Shown here piece by piece: positions 8,918-17,506 of a stretch of DNA of 64,000 bases (the first letter of the stretch is position 1; each line of letters opens with the position of its first letter). The position numbers were made by a program, and so were the translations under genes. The stretch spans positions 372,001 to 436,000 of the forward strand of contig SPEL01000002.1 in assembly GCA_009360885.1 (NCBI GenBank), given 5' to 3'. The notes under the pieces are model-generated. The model searched no databases, had not been told where the DNA came from, and saw nothing but the letters and a program-made list of their open reading frames with translations. This DNA is from Sphingobium sp. (GTDB taxonomy: Bacteria > Pseudomonadota > Alphaproteobacteria > Sphingomonadales > Sphingomonadaceae).

Positions 8918-9837
8918 AGCGCCTCAACGATGATGCGTTCCACCAGTTCGGCATAGTCTATGCCCAGTTTCGCGGCCTGTTCAGGCACGAGGCTGAGCGG
9001 CGTCATCCCCGGCTGGGTGTTCACCTCCAGCAGAAACAGGCCATCAACGCCCTTCTCATCATCCCAGCGAAAATCAGACCGCGATGTCCCTTTACATCCC
9101 AATGCCTGATGCGCACGCAGCGCCATATCGCGGCAGGCCTGCGTAATCTCATCGGGGATTTCCGCCGGGCAAACATGCTCGGTCATGCCATCGGTATATT
9201 TGGCATCAAAATCATAAAAGCCGGATTTGGGGCGTAACTCCGTCACCAGCAGCGCCTCATCGCCCAGAACAGCCGTGGTGAGTTCCCGCCCGCGAATATA
9301 GGGTTCAGCCAGCAATTCCTCAAAATCCTGCCATGGGCCTGCGGTATCGCGCCCAATGGGGGAACCATAATTCCCGTCCTCGGTCACAATGGCGACACCA
9401 ACGGAACTGCCCTCATTCACTGGCTTCAGCACATAAGGGCGAGGCAGCGGATCACCTTCATACAGGCTTTCGCTGCGCACCACATGCCCGCCCGGCATAG
9501 CGATACCATGGGGGACCAGCGCCTGCTTCGTCAGTTGCTTGTCAATGGCGATCACCGATGTTGCAAGGCCGCTATGGGTGTATTTGATGCCCATCAGGTC
9601 CATCATGCCCTGCACCGTGCCATCTTCGCCCGGCACACCATGAAGCGCGTTGAACACTACATCAGGCTTCACCTCAGCCAGACGCAAGGCAACGTCACGG
9701 TCCATATCAATACGCATCACCTTATGGCCGCGCGATTCCAACGCCTTTGCGACACCCTCGCCGCTGGAGAGGGAGACAGGCCGTTCCGCCGACCAGCCGC
9801 CCATTAATACGGCCACATGCCACGGACCACGGCTCAT
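8914..9837 (-). CDS. ddl: D-alanine--D-alanine ligase
   Basis: This enzyme joins two D-alanines using ATP, giving the dipeptide that MurF adds to the peptidoglycan precursor. The 307-residue length and ATP-grasp layout fit DdlB. The N-terminal substrate motif GGWSAERPVSL (13-23) is followed by HGVPGEDG and the ATP-binding KPVNEGSSVG, and SDFRWDD and LEVNTQPGMT carry the metal-binding acids and the Asn. Its start overlaps the murB stop by 4 bases and its end overlaps ftsQ by 4 bases, so murB, ddl and ftsQ are translationally coupled. Confidence 0.98.
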   Translation of the reverse strand: MSRGPWHVAVLMGGWSAERPVSLSSGEGVAKALESRGHKVMRIDMDRDVALRLAEVKPDVVFNALHGVPGEDGTVQGMMDLMGIKYTHSGLATSVIAIDKQLTKQALVPHGIAMPGGHVVRSESLYEGDPLPRPYVLKPVNEGSSVGVAIVTEDGNYGSPIGRDTAGPWQDFEELLAEPYIRGRELTTAVLGDEALLVTELRPKSGFYDFDAKYTDGMTEHVCPAEIPDEITQACRDMALRAHQALGCKGTSRSDFRWDDEKGVDGLFLLEVNTQPGMTPLSLVPEQAAKLGIDYAELVERIIVEAL

Positions 9838-10805
9838 GCTTCTGTTCCCTTCACTTTGACTTCACTTTCCAAATTCTCTGCGCCCAAATTCCCGACACGC
9901 TGAATTTCCCATTCCAACTCTATGCCCGATTGCGCCTTGACCCGACGACGCACTTCTTCGCCCAGCGCCTCAATATCGCCGGAGGTTGCTTCGCCCAGAT
10001 TGAGCAGGAAATTGCAATGCTTTTCCGACACCTGCGCCCCGCCCAGTTGCAGGCCACGACACCCGGCCTCATCCACCAGTTGCCATGCCTTATGCCCCGG
10101 CGGGTTTTTGAAGGTGGAACCACCAGTTTTACTACGCAGCGGCTGCGATGCCTCCCGCTCTGATGCGATGCGGTCCATCTCTGCCTGTATTGCCTCTGGT
10201 TCCCCAGCAACCCCACGAAACAAGGCGGATACAACAATGCAACCATCGGGTAGCTGGCTATGGCGATAGCTATAACCAATGCCTGCAACCGGCAGAGTCA
10301 CCCGCTCCCCCGACCGCAACACCACATCAGCCTCGACCAATATATCGCTCACTTCACGGCCATAAGCACCGCCGTTCATCCGCACAAAGCCGCCCACTGT
10401 GCCGGGGATCGAACGCAAAAACTCAAGGCCGGAAATACCCGCATCCCGCGCGGCAGAGGAAACAGAGATGCCCGATGCCCCACCGCCACAGCGCAGCGAA
10501 AGCTCGCCCTCCTGCTCTACCTTGCCGCAGGCCTTGCCCAGACGCACAACCACGCCCTTTATGCCGCCATCACGCACAATGAGGTTAGACCCAAGCCCCA
10601 GCGCCATCACCGGCACATCCGCAGGCAAAGCCCGCAAAAATACCTGCAAATCCTCAATATCAGCCGGTTCAAACAAATATTGCGCCGATCCGCCAGATTT
10701 GAACCACACTAAAGGCGCAAGCGGAGCATTCGCCTTCAGCTTGCCACGCAGGCCTGCCGCCCCTTCCCCCTGTATGCTGCTGATAAGGGGGCTTCCATCA
10801 CTCAT
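9834..10805 (-). CDS. murB: UDP-N-acetylenolpyruvoylglucosamine reductase MurB
   Basis: MurB uses NADPH and FAD to reduce enolpyruvyl-UDP-GlcNAc to UDP-N-acetylmuramic acid in the cytoplasm. The 323-residue product carries the FAD-binding GLGSNLIVRDGG segment, IPGTVGGFVRMNGGAYG, the catalytic Arg in YRHSQ, the proton-donor Ser in GGSTFKNP and the late Glu in IELEWEIQ. The absence of the extra Tyr loop of the E. coli form points to a type II MurB. It is the first gene of the distal dcw block. Normally murC would lie directly upstream, but here a catabolic island of about 15.7 kb intervenes, so murB must depend on a promoter in 10806-11157. Confidence 0.97.
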   Translation of the reverse strand: MSDGSPLISSIQGEGAAGLRGKLKANAPLAPLVWFKSGGSAQYLFEPADIEDLQVFLRALPADVPVMALGLGSNLIVRDGGIKGVVVRLGKACGKVEQEGELSLRCGGGASGISVSSAARDAGISGLEFLRSIPGTVGGFVRMNGGAYGREVSDILVEADVVLRSGERVTLPVAGIGYSYRHSQLPDGCIVVSALFRGVAGEPEAIQAEMDRIASEREASQPLRSKTGGSTFKNPPGHKAWQLVDEAGCRGLQLGGAQVSEKHCNFLLNLGEATSGDIEALGEEVRRRVKAQSGIELEWEIQRVGNLGAENLESEVKVKGTEA

Positions 10806-11031
10806 GCATTTAACTCCACCCCGGCCTTTGCTTCGCCGGATGGGCGGGAGCAGGGCCGGTTATTAAAACTTCGCCGCATCAGGGCTGAACATCGACACCT
10901 TATCAGCATAGAGGAGCCATCAAAGCTGATAAAGGGGGCGGATGCATCCTACCGCAGAAAAATCTGCGCCTGCCATAACGGGCATCCACCGCGAAACATC
11001 ATCATGTCACATTTTATCCTATGGACATATT

Positions 11032-11070
11032 CGTTAAACTATCAACATAATCATCCGTTAAACGATCAAC
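11032..11070. repeat. Pair of 15-bp direct repeats, CGTTAAACNATCAAC
   Basis: CGTTAAACTATCAAC at 11032-11046 and CGTTAAACGATCAAC at 11056-11070 differ at one base and are 24 bases apart start to start, a little over two helical turns. Their position in the murB/dehydrogenase divergent promoter suggests the binding site of a dimeric regulator. The motif was not noticed elsewhere in the window. The protein that would bind it is not known. Confidence 0.5.
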
Positions 11071-11123
11071 GAGTCTCTATAAACTCTTGCCCAATATGAT
11101 TTTAGAACGTAATACTATAGAGC

Positions 11124-11136
11124 AGAACGAAATTCT
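11124..11136. promoter_or_regulatory. Candidate IclR-type operator, site 1
   Basis: AGAACGAAATTCT is an imperfect palindrome (arms AGAAC and ATTCT, 3-base centre) just upstream of the first dehydrogenase gene. It matches the pattern AGAAY-N3-RTTCT seen before other transcription units of the island. Only about 21 bases separate it from the start codon, so binding here would probably repress. The link to the IclR protein at 13993 is inferred. Confidence 0.45.
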
Positions 11137-11157
11137 ATTTCCGTGTGGAGGATGACT

Positions 11158-12588
11158 ATGGGGCACTATCCAGAGCTAACCATGATGATTGATGGCGAGG
11201 CGGTAACCGCAGGCCACCGCGATACTTTTCCGGTAATCAATCCGGCGACCGGTGAGGAAATTGGCCGCCTGCCATTGGCGGACAAGGCTGATCTTGATCG
11301 CGCGCTTGATACCGCAAAACGCGGCTTTGCGCGGTGGAAGAACAGCACGCCGCAGGAACGCGCCGCCGTGCTGGAAGGTGCCGCCAACCTGATGCTGGAA
11401 CGGCGTGAAGATCTCGCCCGTATTGCCACGATGGAGCAAGGGAAAACCCTCGCGGAAACCCGCATTGAGGTCATGATGAATGTCGGCCTCTTCCGTTTTT
11501 ATGCAGGGGAAACCATGCGCATTTACGGGCGCAGCCTCGTGCGCCCGGCTGGCATGCGTTCTACCGTCACGCACGAACCTGTCGGCCCGGTCGCAGCCTT
11601 CGCCCCGTGGAATTTCCCGCTGGGCAACCCCGGTCGCAAGCTGGGTGCGCCCATTGCCGCGGGCTGCTCCGTCATATTGAAGGCAGCGGAAGAAACCCCC
11701 GCATCCGCCCTCGGCATATTACAATGCCTTTACGATGCAGGCCTGCCAAAGGAAGTGGCGCAGGCGGTATTCGGTGTTCCCGCCGACGTATCTTCGCATC
11801 TGCTGGCGTCCCCGATCATCCGCAAGCTGAGCTTCACCGGCTCTACCGCCGTGGGCAAACATCTGGCGAAGCTCGCCGCCGAAGACATGAAGCGCACCAC
11901 GATGGAACTGGGCGGACATGGTCCGGTACTGGTATTTGACGATGCGGACCTTGATGTGACGCTGGACACCGTGGTGGGCCATCGCTTCCGCAACGCCGGG
12001 CAGGTTTGCGTCGCGCCCACCCGCTTCATCGTGCAACAGGGCATTTATGATAAATTCCTCGCCGGTTTCATTGATCGCGCAAAGGCTCTGCGCGTCGGCA
12101 ACGGCCTTGAGGATGGCATACAAATGGGACCGATGGCGAATGCTCGCCGCCCCGAAGCGATGGAGCAGTTTGTCGCAGATGCCAGAGCGAAGGGTGCGAA
12201 GCTCCATACCGGCGGGGAGCGCATTGGCAATCAGGGCTTTTTCTTCGCGCCGTCAGTCTTGTCGGAAATTCCGCTGGATGCCAATGTGATGAATGAAGAG
12301 CCTTTTGGTCCGCTCGCCCTCATCAATCCCTATAGCAGCGAAGAAGATATGATCGCTGAGGCTAACCGCTTGCCCTATGGCCTTGCCGGTTATGTCTGGA
12401 CGACCAATGCCAAGCGCCAGAAAACCATTCAGCGCGAAGTTGAAGTGGGCATGCTGGGTATCAACACCACGATGATCGGCGGTTCTGACACGCCCTTTGG
12501 CGGCATTAAATGGTCCGGCCACGGGCATGAAGACGGCCCCGAAGGGTTGGCCGCCTGCCTTATCACCAAAACGGTGCACGAAGGCTGA
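11158..12588 (+). CDS. NAD(P)-dependent aldehyde dehydrogenase (succinate-semialdehyde dehydrogenase-like)
   Basis: The 476-residue enzyme belongs to the ALDH superfamily and oxidises an aldehyde to an acid. It has the oxyanion Asn in PWNFP (151-155), the NAD-loop motif FTGSTAVG (226-233), the general base Glu250 in MELGGHG and the nucleophile Cys284 in NAGQVCVAP. Overall it is closest to the GabD/semialdehyde group, but its setting points to an aromatic aldehyde formed from lignin fragments. The ATG at 11158 is preferred over GTG 11143 and ATG 11152, because GGAGG ends at 11151, giving ideal spacing. It precedes the LigW-type gene by 82 bases and is likely co-transcribed with it. The true substrate is not shown by sequence. 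Confidence 0.9.
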   Translation: MGHYPELTMMIDGEAVTAGHRDTFPVINPATGEEIGRLPLADKADLDRALDTAKRGFARWKNSTPQERAAVLEGAANLMLERREDLARIATMEQGKTLAETRIEVMMNVGLFRFYAGETMRIYGRSLVRPAGMRSTVTHEPVGPVAAFAPWNFPLGNPGRKLGAPIAAGCSVILKAAEETPASALGILQCLYDAGLPKEVAQAVFGVPADVSSHLLASPIIRKLSFTGSTAVGKHLAKLAAEDMKRTTMELGGHGPVLVFDDADLDVTLDTVVGHRFRNAGQVCVAPTRFIVQQGIYDKFLAGFIDRAKALRVGNGLEDGIQMGPMANARRPEAMEQFVADARAKGAKLHTGGERIGNQGFFFAPSVLSEIPLDANVMNEEPFGPLALINPYSSEEDMIAEANRLPYGLAGYVWTTNAKRQKTIQREVEVGMLGINTTMIGGSDTPFGGIKWSGHGHEDGPEGLAACLITKTVHEG

Positions 12589-12670
12589 GAGGGGACAGCG
12601 GAGGGTCGCCTGATGGGGCACCCTCTGCACCCGGCCAATCAGATGCCCCGTTAACATTCAAGGAAATATC

Positions 12671-13723
12671 ATGTCTCATGAACTGAAGACCGGTGGTGAT
12701 CGCGGCTATTTGCGCATCGCTACCGAGGAAGCCTTCGCCACGCAGGAACAGATCGACCTCATCCTCAAGATGGTGAAAGAAGGCCGGGCCGACCGTGGCA
12801 CTACATCTCTCTGGACCTTTTATGGCGCCAGCAATGATGAACGCGCGCAGCTAACGACCAAACGCCTGCTGGATCTGGGCGAAACTCGCATTGCCGATAT
12901 GGACGCCACCGGCATTGATATTGCCGTGCTGTCGCTGACCAGCCCCGGCGTGCAGGCCTATGATGATGTCGACACCGCAAAGCGCGTTTGCGTTGATGCC
13001 AATGACATTTTGGCCGATGCCTGCAAGGCCTATCCCACCCGCTATGTCGGCATGACGTCCATCGCGCCGCAAGACCCGGAATGGAGCGCACAGGAAATCC
13101 GCCGCGGGGCTGACCTTGGCTTTCGCGGGGTGATGGTCAATAGCCACACCCACGGCGAATATCTCGACAATCCGAAATTTGATCCGATTTTCCGGGCGCT
13201 CGCCGATACCGGCCAGCCGCTTTACATTCACCCTTCCCCGCCGCCAGACAGCATGATCGGCCCGATGCTGGAAGCCGGCCTTGACGGTGCGGTCTATGGC
13301 TTTGGCGTGGATACCGGCCTTCATGGCCTGCGCGTTATCACATCCGGCATTTTTGACCGATATCCTGATTTGCAGATGATCTTGGGCCATGGTGGTGAGG
13401 CCCTGCCTTACTGGCTGTTCCGCACCAATTTCATGCATCAGGCGGGTGTGCGTTCCAAACGCTATGAATGCCTGAAACCGCTGAAACATGATCTGTTCCA
13501 TTATATGCGCAACAACGTCATCGCCACCACCAGCGGCCTTGCGTGGGAACCTGCAATCACCATGGCAATGAATGTCATGGGGGATGATCGCGTCATGTAT
13601 GCGATGGATTATCCCTATCAGTATATTCCCGATGAAGTGCGCACTTACGACAATTTCAACATCAGTGACGAAGCCAAGAAAAAGCTGATGCAAACCAATG
13701 CTGAGCGCATATTCAAGCTATGA
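12671..13723 (+). CDS. ligW: 5-Carboxyvanillate decarboxylase, LigW type (amidohydrolase superfamily)
   Basis: The 350-residue protein matches the LigW family throughout: the opening TGGDRGYLRIATEEAF, RIADMDATGID, SPGVQ, IAPQDPEWSA, HPSPPPDSM, GHGGEALPYW and YAMDYPYQY. LigW is a metal (Mn) dependent, non-oxidative decarboxylase that turns 5-carboxyvanillate into vanillate in lignin biphenyl and phenylcoumaran catabolism of sphingomonads. The metal and active-site residues recalled from the characterised enzyme (Glu19, His188, Asp314, plus Arg58, His241 and Arg252) have counterparts at Glu19, His187, Asp313, Arg58, His240 and Arg251. A ribosome site AAGGA lies 6 bases before the ATG. Related gamma-resorcylate decarboxylases are an alternative, but the resemblance to LigW is closer. 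A strong terminator follows. Confidence 0.88.
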   Translation: MSHELKTGGDRGYLRIATEEAFATQEQIDLILKMVKEGRADRGTTSLWTFYGASNDERAQLTTKRLLDLGETRIADMDATGIDIAVLSLTSPGVQAYDDVDTAKRVCVDANDILADACKAYPTRYVGMTSIAPQDPEWSAQEIRRGADLGFRGVMVNSHTHGEYLDNPKFDPIFRALADTGQPLYIHPSPPPDSMIGPMLEAGLDGAVYGFGVDTGLHGLRVITSGIFDRYPDLQMILGHGGEALPYWLFRTNFMHQAGVRSKRYECLKPLKHDLFHYMRNNVIATTSGLAWEPAITMAMNVMGDDRVMYAMDYPYQYIPDEVRTYDNFNISDEAKKKLMQTNAERIFKL

Positions 13724-13772
13724 AACATGTGCCGAGGCGGCCCTATTGCACCGTTCCGGCTTTTCCTGATTG

Positions 13773-13822
13773 ACGGCAAGATGCGTCCCCCCATGGGCAG
13801 AGACAGCATCTTGCCGTTTTTT
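13773..13822 (+). terminator. Rho-independent terminator after the LigW-type gene
   Basis: A perfect 12-bp stem, ACGGCAAGATGC (13773-13784) pairing with GCATCTTGCCGT (13806-13817), is followed by a run of six T. It closes the dehydrogenase-ligW unit about 50 bases after its stop and separates it from the regulator gene. Confidence 0.92.
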
Positions 13823-13992
13823 GTCGCTTTGTCTTTTTACAGCCTATGCGACATGGTATAGTAAGGACAACAAAGCGGCCATTCAGCTTCCCTTTGGCCA
13901 TAACATATGGCATCACCAGCCTGTATCGGTGATTTTGAACTGCTATTCCATTTGGCAGAACTTCAAAGCATATAAGCAGGGTTTCGATTGTT

Positions 13993-14709
13993 ATGAATTC
14001 CAAAGCGGGCGTTGCCGCAGTAGATCGCGCATTCATCATTCTCCATGCTTTTCACAGGGAAAAACCTGTGTTGACGCTGGCAGAGATCGCCCGCATCACC
14101 GGCCTCTATAAAAGCACCATATTGCGGCTAATGGGGTCGCTGGAAAAATACGGCATGGTCTGGCAACGCGCCGACGGCAGCTATCAACTGGGTGCAGGCC
14201 TCCTTTCTCTCTCCACCATTTTTCAGGATGCATTTGACCTTCGGGGTTATGTCAATCCGGTATTGGAAGAACTGGTTTCCATCACGCAGGAAGGCGCATC
14301 TTTCTTCATCCGTGATGGCGACCATCAGGTGTGTCTGTTCCGTGTCGAAGGACGCCACACTGTCCGCGATTACAGCATCCGCCTGGGCGACAGACGTGAA
14401 TTGAGCAATGGCGCGGCCTCGACTGTACTGCGGCGCTTTGAGGAAGATGCTGGCGGCCCGCTGAGCATTGATGAGTTTTTCGTGATTTCTATTGGCCGAA
14501 TGGACCCGGAAATGGCCGCAGTCGCGGTGCCGGTAATAGGCGCTGGCCATAGGCTGATTGGCGCTATGTCGCTCGCCGGGCCAAGTGCCAGATTCACGCC
14601 GGAATATATCGACAAACTGCGCCCGGTTCTGGTCGATGCTGGCGTTCGCCTCTCCATCAGCCTGGGCGAAAACCCTGCCCGTTTCGCTGGACTGCGCACA
14701 GCGGGCTAA
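13993..14709 (+). CDS. IclR-family transcriptional regulator
   Basis: The 238-residue product has the IclR plan. An N-terminal winged helix-turn-helix (about 8-65) includes VDRAFIILHAF and LTLAEIARITGLYKSTILRLMGSL-type helices, and a C-terminal ligand-sensing domain (about 75-230) includes GAASFFIRDG, LSNGAAS and AVPVIGAGHRLIGAMSLAGP. IclR proteins of aromatic pathways act as repressors or activators in response to a pathway compound. The gene stands alone between two terminators in the middle of the island and is the only regulator there, so it is the natural candidate to bind the repeated AGAAC-N3-GTTCT palindromes. None of these is seen before its own gene. No strong ribosome site precedes the ATG. 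Confidence 0.93.
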   Translation: MNSKAGVAAVDRAFIILHAFHREKPVLTLAEIARITGLYKSTILRLMGSLEKYGMVWQRADGSYQLGAGLLSLSTIFQDAFDLRGYVNPVLEELVSITQEGASFFIRDGDHQVCLFRVEGRHTVRDYSIRLGDRRELSNGAASTVLRRFEEDAGGPLSIDEFFVISIGRMDPEMAAVAVPVIGAGHRLIGAMSLAGPSARFTPEYIDKLRPVLVDAGVRLSISLGENPARFAGLRTAG

Positions 14710-14749
14710 GGCCCCCTCTCCCACGCCTCTCTCAATCTCCTACGTCAAA

Positions 14750-14784
14750 TATAAAAAGCATGGACATCCGGCAGGATGCCCATG
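14750..14784 (-). terminator. Rho-independent terminator after the TonB-dependent receptor gene
   Basis: Read on the minus strand, CATGGGCATCC pairs with GGATGTCCATG across a 4-base loop (one mismatch) and is followed by CTTTTTATATTT. It lies 60 bases past the receptor stop and also sits between the convergent regulator gene and the receptor. Confidence 0.8.
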
Positions 14785-14843
14785 TTCAGGGAGAGCAACG
14801 AGTAAAGAGGAAGGAGCAACAGCCCCTTCCCCGCTTGTCAAAA

Positions 14844-17162
14844 TTAGAAATTCACCCGGAAACGTGCGCCATAGGTGCGCGGCGGTGCGATGTCATGGCC
14901 GTTATAATTGTTGATGAACGGGAATGTCGCCGTGCCGGTATAGATCGCTTCGTTACCGATGTTCTTCATGAACAACTGAACCGAATATTGGTCATCCGGT
15001 GCGCGATAGGTCAGATTAGCGTTAAACGCCACATAGCCTTTTGCCCGCACATTGGTGAGATATTCCGCGTTCAGCCAGCGTGCTGAGGAGAAGCTCATGT
15101 CAGGCGCGAATTCAATCTGCCCGCCATTAGCCATGTCAAAGATACGGTTATAGCTCACCATACCGGACCATTTCGGCGTGCGCGGCAATTCAAACCCGTT
15201 ACAATTAATATTCCAATATCCGATCTGCGCAGTGCCATTAGGAATTGCGGACACGTTGCAGATAGAGGCCGGACGAGCCGTACCATAGCTCTGGTAGTTA
15301 AATTCCTTATATTCGCTCTTCACATATTCTGCAGCGAAACGCAGGGTATCATTCTGGCTGGGGCGCAGGGTGACATCAAGGCTCGCGCCCTTTGCGACAG
15401 CCTTACCCGCATTAAAGAGCGAGGACACCTGTGCACCGCTGCGATCGAGGAACGAGAAATTTTCCTGACGATCCTTATAATCCATATAGAATAGTTCAGC
15501 ATTGATTTGCAGCAACCGGCCAAAGAAGCGGTTCTTCGTACCGATGGTATAGGCCGTTACTTCTTCCGGCTTATAGGGGTCGATATCCGCATTAGACTGG
15601 CCACCGGATTTGAAGCCCGTAACAACGCTACCGTAAATCATGCTGTCAGGCGCGGCATCAAATTCAAAGCCAGCCTTATAATTCACCCGGCTGGCGGAAT
15701 ATGTACCGCTCACATTCGTGCCAGCACCGGTAAGGGTTTCACACCAGCCATAGGGCGCGTTACCACCAACTGGGCAAGCCAGCGCACCGGGTCGCACATA
15801 GCGATAGCCGTCCACTTTCTTGGTTTCATCGGTATAGCGCAGCCCACCAGTCAGGCGGAAGCTATCCGCCAGCGAATAAGTCAGTTCGCCAAATGCCGCA
15901 TAAGCCCGTGTGTTCAGGTCTGCGATAAAATTGGTATCAACTGCTCGGCCCATGCGCACCGAGTTATAGCTGTTCTGATCTTCGTTGAAGAAATAAGCAC
16001 CAACAACCCATTTCGCTTTATCATTAGCGTTGCCTAACCGCACTTCGAGCGTCTGCGCATCCGACGTAGAAGGCGCATTATTAAACGCATTCACCGTCGA
16101 GAAGAAGAAGGTCGGGTAGGAAACCGAGTCATTCACAACGCGCTGATAGGCAGGAATAATTGTCAGAGTGGCCGGGCCAAGATCCCAGTCGATATGCGCG
16201 TTAACGCCCCATACGTCCAGATCCTGATAAGCCTTGCTGGTATCAATCGGATATACGCCGGGAGGGGCCGTAACCTGCCCAATCAGACCATTGAGGCTAT
16301 CGCCAATGGCGGTCCAACGGTCCTTAGGCGTAATAGGCTGTGGGTTGGTGATGCCGGGGGCGGTCGGTGCCGTCGGGTCCCACACAACCTTGCCGGGGCC
16401 GCGCCCGCCGACATGCTGATAATTCACGCCAAAGCGCAAGGTTACCGCATCGCTGGCCTCTGCCTTCAACTGCAGGCGGAAGGAGTGATGCTTGTCATCA
16501 TCCGTGCCATCGCTGATATAGCCATCACGCGACACACCCTGATAAGACGCACGCAGGGCGACCCGGTCACCGATGGGGATATTGATCGCGCCTTCGGCAT
16601 TGAAACCATTATAGTTCTGGAAACCCGCGCTGGCATAGCCTTCGAAAACGCCCAGCTTCGGCTGAACCGGAATGATATTCAGCGCGCCGCCGGTAGCATT
16701 ACGGCCATAGAGGGTGCCTTGCGGCCCCTTTAGCACTTCAACCCGTTCCAGATCATAGAAGCTGCCGACAACATATTGGCTGCGAGCGGCGAACACACCG
16801 TCATAATTCTGCGCTACCGCAGAGTTGCTGTAAGATGTGGTGGAGAAATCACCCGCGCCACGGATATAAATCTGAAGCGAGTTACCGCCCTGCGTAATCT
16901 GTACACCGGGAGAAAGACGGGCAATGTCAGTGGCCTGCGAAACACCGGCTTTTTCCAAAGTAGCAGATGACAACACATCAAGAGACACAGCAGCCTTCTG
17001 CGCGCTTTCCTGACGGAACTGGGCCGTAACCACAATGTCATCAACGCTGGCGCTGGTTTCATTTTCATTCGCGAGCGCGGCAGATGACCATGCACCAGCA
17101 AGGATGACCGCACCACCAGCAACGCCAGACAGCAACTTAGCAAGACAGATTCCGGAATTCAT
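14844..17162 (-). CDS. TonB-dependent outer-membrane receptor
   Basis: The 772-residue protein is a TonB-dependent receptor of the sphingomonad catabolic type. It has a signal peptide (about 1-31, cut near AALAN), a TonB-box-like DDIVVTAQFR, a plug domain with ISRLSP-like and IYIRGAGD segments, LERVEVLKGPQGTLYGRNATGGALNI (about 128-153), and a long beta-barrel ending in the canonical C-terminal Phe (RFRVNF). Start 17162 is preferred because GGGGAGG sits 6 bases upstream; the longer form at 17177 would prefix five residues. It is divergent from the lignostilbene dioxygenase gene and shares its regulatory gap. By context it probably imports a lignin-derived phenolic that porins pass poorly, with DdvT of strain SYK-6 as a known parallel. 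The substrate is inferred. Confidence 0.93.
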   Translation of the reverse strand: MNSGICLAKLLSGVAGGAVILAGAWSSAALANENETSASVDDIVVTAQFRQESAQKAAVSLDVLSSATLEKAGVSQATDIARLSPGVQITQGGNSLQIYIRGAGDFSTTSYSNSAVAQNYDGVFAARSQYVVGSFYDLERVEVLKGPQGTLYGRNATGGALNIIPVQPKLGVFEGYASAGFQNYNGFNAEGAINIPIGDRVALRASYQGVSRDGYISDGTDDDKHHSFRLQLKAEASDAVTLRFGVNYQHVGGRGPGKVVWDPTAPTAPGITNPQPITPKDRWTAIGDSLNGLIGQVTAPPGVYPIDTSKAYQDLDVWGVNAHIDWDLGPATLTIIPAYQRVVNDSVSYPTFFFSTVNAFNNAPSTSDAQTLEVRLGNANDKAKWVVGAYFFNEDQNSYNSVRMGRAVDTNFIADLNTRAYAAFGELTYSLADSFRLTGGLRYTDETKKVDGYRYVRPGALACPVGGNAPYGWCETLTGAGTNVSGTYSASRVNYKAGFEFDAAPDSMIYGSVVTGFKSGGQSNADIDPYKPEEVTAYTIGTKNRFFGRLLQINAELFYMDYKDRQENFSFLDRSGAQVSSLFNAGKAVAKGASLDVTLRPSQNDTLRFAAEYVKSEYKEFNYQSYGTARPASICNVSAIPNGTAQIGYWNINCNGFELPRTPKWSGMVSYNRIFDMANGGQIEFAPDMSFSSARWLNAEYLTNVRAKGYVAFNANLTYRAPDDQYSVQLFMKNIGNEAIYTGTATFPFINNYNGHDIAPPRTYGARFRVNF

Positions 17163-17250
17163 ACGAATCCTCCCCATATGATTTCAAAGGACGCATTGCC
17201 CCCGCAGGGAGCGCCTCTTTCACAACAATTCTTGTTTGGTTCTTTTTGAC

Positions 17251-17263
17251 AGAACGACGTTCT
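17251..17263. promoter_or_regulatory. Candidate IclR-type operator, site 2
   Basis: AGAACGACGTTCT is a perfect palindrome apart from its central base. It lies 88 bases upstream of the receptor start codon. It is the best-formed member of the repeated set together with the one at 19177. Confidence 0.55.
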
Positions 17264-17415
17264 TTTAATATAAAGAATGAAGCGCTGTCAAATGAGGAGA
17301 CAGCCCAACACCCCGCCAGACCCAATAAATATATTTATATAACTGATAATAAACGATTATTTATTATATCATCTGGGCCAGATTGAACGTCTAGACATCA
17401 TATTCAAATCATTTT

Positions 17416-17428
17416 AGAATGATGTTCT
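17416..17428. promoter_or_regulatory. Candidate IclR-type operator, site 3
   Basis: AGAATGATGTTCT matches the island palindrome with one arm mismatch. It lies 78 bases upstream of the lignostilbene dioxygenase start codon. Confidence 0.5.
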
Positions 17429-17506
17429 GTTTTAGATAGTGCCGAAGAACCACAAAAATAAGGCAGCACCACAACCATAAAATAGCTGCCATATCAGGAG
17501 ATAAGC

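Larger units (their letters stand above)
10806..11157. promoter_or_regulatory. Divergent murB / aldehyde dehydrogenase promoter region
   Basis: This AT-rich 352-base gap lies between the start of murB (minus) and the first catabolic gene (plus). It must hold promoters in both directions. Visible structure: a small hairpin, CGCAGA-AAAA-TCTGCG, at 10953-10968; two 15-bp direct repeats of CGTTAAACNATCAAC at 11032 and 11056; and a 13-bp palindrome at 11124-11136 shared with other promoters of the island. No coding frame is credible. Because murC is cut off from murB, this region is likely the only driver of murB-ddl-ftsQ-ftsA. Confidence 0.6.
17163..17506. promoter_or_regulatory. Divergent promoter region of receptor and lignostilbene dioxygenase genes
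   Basis: This 344-base AT-rich gap has no credible coding frame. It separates two divergent genes and holds two copies of the island palindrome, one about 89 bases upstream of each start codon on the receptor side and about 78 on the dioxygenase side. Next to site 2 there is an extra half-site, GTTCT, at 17239-17243, spaced to form a second inverted pair with AGAAC at 17251. A good ribosome site AGGAG precedes the dioxygenase gene. Confidence 0.6.

Noticed and set aside
11104-11116. Second AGAAC-type palindrome before the first dehydrogenase gene
   Set aside because: Only the left arm matches (AGAAC then ATACT); I kept the better site at 11124.
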